Positions 14,964-17,620 of a DNA stretch of 17,620 nucleotides are shown piece by piece. Origin of the DNA: Pseudomonadota bacterium. GTDB taxonomy: Bacteria; Pseudomonadota; Alphaproteobacteria; Caulobacterales; Caulobacteraceae. The stretch is taken from assembly GCA_023428785.1 (NCBI GenBank), contig JAEYWU010000107.1, forward strand, positions 1 through 17,620, given 5' to 3'. Numbering within the stretch: the stretch's first letter is position 1; every line of letters starts with the position of its first letter. The notes beneath the pieces were generated by a model. The model searched no databases, was not told the DNA's origin, and saw nothing but the letters and a program-made list of their open reading frames with translations. The position numbers and the translations under genes are program-made.

Positions 14964-15513
14964 GGTCCGACTGCCCCGCCCCGGCCGCGGCCAGATGCGC
15001 CGCCGGCTCGAGGAAATGCTGCGCGTCGACCACGCGGGCGAGATGGCGGCGGTGCAGATCTATCGCGGGCAGAAGGACGTCTTCCGCGCCGCCGGACGGG
15101 CCGACATGGCCGACGACATGGCGCGCATGGAGGGCGAGGAGCAAGTCCACCTGGACCGGTTCAACGCGCTCCTAACCGAGAACAACACCCGCCCGACCCT
15201 GATGACGCCGCTCTGGCGTGTCGCGGCCTATGGGCTGGGCGTCGGGACGGCCCTGCTGGGCGAAAAGGCGGCCCACGCCTGCACCGAGGCGGTCGAGACC
15301 GTGATCGCCGAGCACTACGCCAACCAGGCCGACGAATGGGAGGGCCGCGACGAGGCCCTGTCCGCCGAATTCCGCCAGTTCCGCGAGGACGAGCTGGGCC
15401 ATCACGACCACGCCGTCGAGCAAGGCTCGCACGAGGCGCCGGGCTATGAGGTGCTGACCGCCGTGATCAAGGCCGGGTGTCGGATGGCGATCAAGGTGAG
15501 CGAGAAGGTCTAG
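14953..15513 (+). CDS. coq7: 5-demethoxyubiquinone hydroxylase (COQ7 type)
   Basis: This di-iron monooxygenase performs the last ring hydroxylation of ubiquinone biosynthesis on the membrane face. The product of about 186 residues shows the six-ligand pattern: Glu30 in RVDHAGEMAAVQIYRGQ, the first E-x-x-H as EQVH (63-66), the Glu in CTEAVETVIAEHY, and the second E-x-x-H in REDELGHHDHA. The GTG at 14953 has a GAGG ribosome site 7 bases upstream and overlaps the dsbB stop by 11 bases. An ATG at 14929 would add 8 residues but lacks a ribosome site, so I prefer GTG. It ends the plus-strand run, with a hairpin and heptamer repeats (15539-15601) after it. Confidence 0.95.
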   Translation: MNREVRLPRPGRGQMRRRLEEMLRVDHAGEMAAVQIYRGQKDVFRAAGRADMADDMARMEGEEQVHLDRFNALLTENNTRPTLMTPLWRVAAYGLGVGTALLGEKAAHACTEAVETVIAEHYANQADEWEGRDEALSAEFRQFREDELGHHDHAVEQGSHEAPGYEVLTAVIKAGCRMAIKVSEKV

Positions 15514-15538
15514 GTGAGGGGCTAAGGTCTGGGGGGCC

Positions 15539-15581
15539 AGGTTCCAGGGATTCTGATACGACGCCCTGCCTTCTAGAACCT
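15539..15581. terminator. Imperfect hairpin between convergent coq7 and lipoprotein genes
   Basis: AGGTTC (15539-15544) pairs with GAACCT (15576-15581), and CAGGG (15545-15549) with CCCTG (15564-15568), with an asymmetric internal loop of seven bases on the 3' side. The GAACCT arm is repeated in the adjoining heptamer array, so the outer stem could slide. There is no T-run, so it would be at most a weak or Rho-assisted terminator. Confidence 0.35.
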
Positions 15582-15601
15582 AGAACCTAGAACCTAGAAC
15601 C
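15574..15601. repeat. Heptanucleotide tandem repeat, four copies of TAGAACC
   Basis: Four perfect copies of the 7-base unit TAGAACC run head to tail and stop 3 bases before the minus-strand TGA of the lipoprotein gene (15607-15605). The array lies between convergent genes, so a change in copy number would not alter a protein. Its origin is probably replication slippage. Confidence 0.9.
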
Positions 15602-15604
15602 TAC

Positions 15605-16630
15605 TCACCGCGCATCGAACGCCAGCAGCAGCGTCCGCTGGCCCGGATTGAAGTTGTCGTCCGACAGGATGTAAAGCCGCACCCCGCCGTCAGGCCGGCG
15701 CACGGCGGCTATGCCTTCGAAGTTGTCGACGGTGGCGGGGGCGGTGAAGGTCGCAAGCGTCGACCACGGATAATAGACGGGATACATGCCCGGCGCCCGG
15801 CGGCGCTCGATGCGGATCGTGTTGGCGTTGCGCGTCGAGTCGTAAGCTCTCGAGAGGACGAACAAGACGTCGTCCGAGGGGTCGGCATCCATCGAGACGA
15901 CGCGCAGGTCAGCGTCCGTCGGTCGGATCGCGGGCGTGGGCTCCCACTGGCGGCATGCCGCCGGGGCGCAGCGCCAGTGCCCGCCGTCCTCGCCGGCCAG
16001 CCAGAACTCGCCCGGCTCCCCGACCGCGATGGCCTCCATCCCCTCGTTCTCGGTGAACGGAAAATCCGGGATCACCCGCTCGCCGAGCCAGCGGCCGTCG
16101 CGGTCGTAGCGCCACACCCGGTGATCTCGCTCGAAGCTGACAAGGAGTTCGCCGTTGGGCATGAGGGCCAGGCCCTCGGCGTCGGCCAAGTATTTGGGAA
16201 TCAATGGTTGATTGTCGGGATCGACCAGCGGGCGGACCTCGACCCCCTCGACGCCGACCAGTCGGCCGGAGGCGTCGAGCTGGACGCGGCCGCGTACCAG
16301 CAGGCCCTCGTCCGAGATGGACCAGAAGCTTTCGGCGTCTTCGAACTTGATATCAGAAAGACCGTGAAGTCGCTTGAAAGTCGATGTGATTTCCACACCG
16401 CCGGCATAGACCAGCTGGCCGGTTCCGGCTTCCAGATCCGCATCGTTGATTGACACAGGCGTGGCGGTGACGGGCACATCCGTCCAGGCCAGCGGAAGGG
16501 GATCTTCGGCGAAACGCACGGCTTCGCGCAGAGCCTCGGCGGCAGCGTGCTGCGCCTGCCAGCCGACCTCCGGCGTGGTCGCGCAGGCGGCGACAAGGGC
16601 GGCCAGAAGAGGTCCGACAAAGCGCCTCAT
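15605..16630 (-). CDS. Phytase-like (esterase-like) domain lipoprotein
   Basis: This is a 341-residue predicted lipoprotein. MRRFVGPLLAALVAAC has a lipobox (VAAC) with Cys16 as the lipidation site. The mature part resembles the "esterase-like activity of phytase" beta-propeller family: HGLSDIKFEDAESFWSISDEGLLVRGRVQLDASGRLVGV (about 89-127), LADAEGLALMPNGELLVSFERDHRVWRYD, ENEGMEAIAV, and VDNFEGIAAVRRPDGGVRLYILSDDNFNPGQRTLLLAF near the end. It would sit on the periplasmic side of a membrane. The substrate is unknown; despite the name, phytate cleavage is not established for the family. Its ATG overlaps the cobT stop as ATGA (16627-16630), so it is translated after cobT. No link to cobalamin is obvious from the protein. 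Confidence 0.88.
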   Translation of the reverse strand: MRRFVGPLLAALVAACATTPEVGWQAQHAAAEALREAVRFAEDPLPLAWTDVPVTATPVSINDADLEAGTGQLVYAGGVEITSTFKRLHGLSDIKFEDAESFWSISDEGLLVRGRVQLDASGRLVGVEGVEVRPLVDPDNQPLIPKYLADAEGLALMPNGELLVSFERDHRVWRYDRDGRWLGERVIPDFPFTENEGMEAIAVGEPGEFWLAGEDGGHWRCAPAACRQWEPTPAIRPTDADLRVVSMDADPSDDVLFVLSRAYDSTRNANTIRIERRRAPGMYPVYYPWSTLATFTAPATVDNFEGIAAVRRPDGGVRLYILSDDNFNPGQRTLLLAFDAR

Positions 16631-17620
16631 GCGGCTCTCCTCATCTTGCGCTTGGTCGGAACGGCCGGGGCGCGGTCGAACAGTTCGGCCAGCTTCTCGA
16701 CCATGACGCCGCCCAGCTGCTCCACATCGACGATGGTGACGGCGCGCTTGTACCAGCGGGTCACGTCGTGGCCGATGCCGATGGCCAGAAGCTCGACAGC
16801 AGCGTCACTCTCGATCGCGGCGATGACCTGGCGCAGGTGCTTGTCGAGATAGAGCGCCGCATTGGCCGACTGGGTCGAGTCATCGACCGGCGCGCCGTCC
16901 GAGATGACCATCAGGATGCGCCGCTCCTCGGGCCGCGCGGCCAGACGCTGGCGCGCCCACTGGAGCGCCTCGCCGTCGATGTTTTCCTTGAGCAGGCCCT
17001 CGCGCATCATCAGGCCGAGGTTCTTCTTGGCGCGCCGCCAGGGCGCGTCGGCGGCCTTGTAGATGATGTGGCGGATGTCGTTCAGGCGACCGGGCATGGG
17101 CGGCTTGCCGGCCTCGACCCAGGCCTGGCGCGACTGGCCGCCCTTCCAGGCGCGGGTGGTGAAGCCCAGGATCTCCACCTTCACCGAGCAGCGTTCCAGC
17201 GTGCGGGCGAGGATGTCGCAGCACATCGCGGCCACCGAGATCGGCCGGCCGCGCATGGAGCCGGAATTGTCGATCAGCAGCGTGACCACCGTGTCGCGGA
17301 AATCGGCCTCACGCTCCCGCTTGTAGGAGAGCGAGAGCATCGGGTTGACCACGATGCGCGCCAGGCGGGCGGCGTCGAGCACGCCTTCCTCCAGGTCGAA
17401 TTCCCAGGCGCGCTGCTGCTGCGCCATCAGCCGGCGCTGCAGGCGATTCGCCAGCTTCGAAACCACGCCCTGCAGATGGGAGAGTTGCTGGTCGAGCTGC
17501 TGGCGGAGGCGTGCCAGCTCCTCCGCATCACACAGGGCGTCGGCCTCAACCACCTCATCGAAGGACTTGTTATAGGCGCGGTAGACGGAGGCATCGTCGG
17601 TCGCCGGCACTTCCTTGCGC
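16627..17620 (-). CDS. cobT: Cobaltochelatase subunit CobT, C-terminal part (cut by window edge)
   Basis: This is a subunit of the ATP-dependent CobNST cobaltochelatase, which inserts Co2+ into hydrogenobyrinic acid a,c-diamide in aerobic cobalamin synthesis. The visible frame of about 330 residues stays open to the window edge, and its upstream codons (R-K-E before V-P-A-T) belong to the protein. The start is therefore outside; complete CobT is about 600 residues. The segment shows FDEVVEADALCDAEELARLRQQLDQQL, a coiled-coil-like stretch LANRLQRRLMAQQQRAWEFDLEEG, and the von Willebrand A domain with its metal site DNSGSMRG and VISDGAPVDDST. FTTRAWKGGQSR and YKAADAPWRRAKKNLGLMMREGLLKENIDGEAL are typical of CobT. 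A lipoprotein gene follows with an ATGA overlap. cobS is expected upstream, beyond the window. Confidence 0.97.
   Translation of the reverse strand, partial: RKEVPATDDASVYRAYNKSFDEVVEADALCDAEELARLRQQLDQQLSHLQGVVSKLANRLQRRLMAQQQRAWEFDLEEGVLDAARLARIVVNPMLSLSYKREREADFRDTVVTLLIDNSGSMRGRPISVAAMCCDILARTLERCSVKVEILGFTTRAWKGGQSRQAWVEAGKPPMPGRLNDIRHIIYKAADAPWRRAKKNLGLMMREGLLKENIDGEALQWARQRLAARPEERRILMVISDGAPVDDSTQSANAALYLDKHLRQVIAAIESDAAVELLAIGIGHDVTRWYKRAVTIVDVEQLGGVMVEKLAELFDRAPAVPTKRKMRRAA

Overview
This is a GC-rich, gene-dense chromosomal window that looks alphaproteobacterial, most likely Caulobacterales (Caulobacter/Brevundimonas-like). That is an inference from a CIRCE-controlled groESL, the S-formylglutathione hydrolase / class III ADH pairing, a small stand-alone COQ7, ExoD, an aerobic-type CobT and scattered GTCATCCCGG-type palindromes. 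No rRNA, tRNA, CRISPR, transposase or phage gene was seen.

Layout. (1) 1-2300: groES-groEL on the minus strand, with a sigma70-like promoter, a CIRCE operator at the expected transcription start and an intrinsic terminator. (2) 2413-8449: minus-strand genes, read in the order adhC (GSH-dependent formaldehyde dehydrogenase), a VOC protein, an AGCS alanine/glycine:cation symporter, fghA (S-formylglutathione hydrolase, ATG inside the symporter's last codons), a DUF4350-like exported protein split by a frameshift, and an exported isoaspartyl peptidase/asparaginase. (3) 8512-11390: a plus-strand run divergent from adhC: gloA (glyoxalase I), a CobB-like sirtuin starting on a GTGA overlap, a promoter with a three-hairpin leader in front of a 73-aa Cys-rich basic protein, and two tandem DUF6498-like membrane proteins joined by ATGA. 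(4) 11378-13019: an exported protein of unknown function and hppD on the minus strand. (5) 13083-13702: about 620 bp without a credible gene, holding palindromic repeats. (6) 13703-15513: exoD, dsbB and coq7 on the plus strand. (7) 15539-15604: hairpin plus heptamer tandem repeat between convergent genes. (8) 15605-17620: a phytase-like lipoprotein overlapping the 3' end of cobT, which runs off the window.

Functional reading. The central theme is glutathione-dependent aldehyde detoxification: adhC and fghA convert formaldehyde through S-hydroxymethyl- and S-formylglutathione to formate, and the divergent gloA converts the methylglyoxal-GSH hemithioacetal to S-D-lactoylglutathione. The sirtuin coupled to gloA could remove acyl (possibly lactoyl) marks left by such thioesters; that link is an inference. 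The remaining genes are mostly housekeeping: chaperonin, ubiquinone, disulfide formation, tyrosine catabolism and cobalamin. I did not find a clearly new defence or mobile system. The best candidates for undescribed biology are the gloA-sirtuin coupling, the structured leader of the 73-aa protein and the tandem DUF6498 pair.
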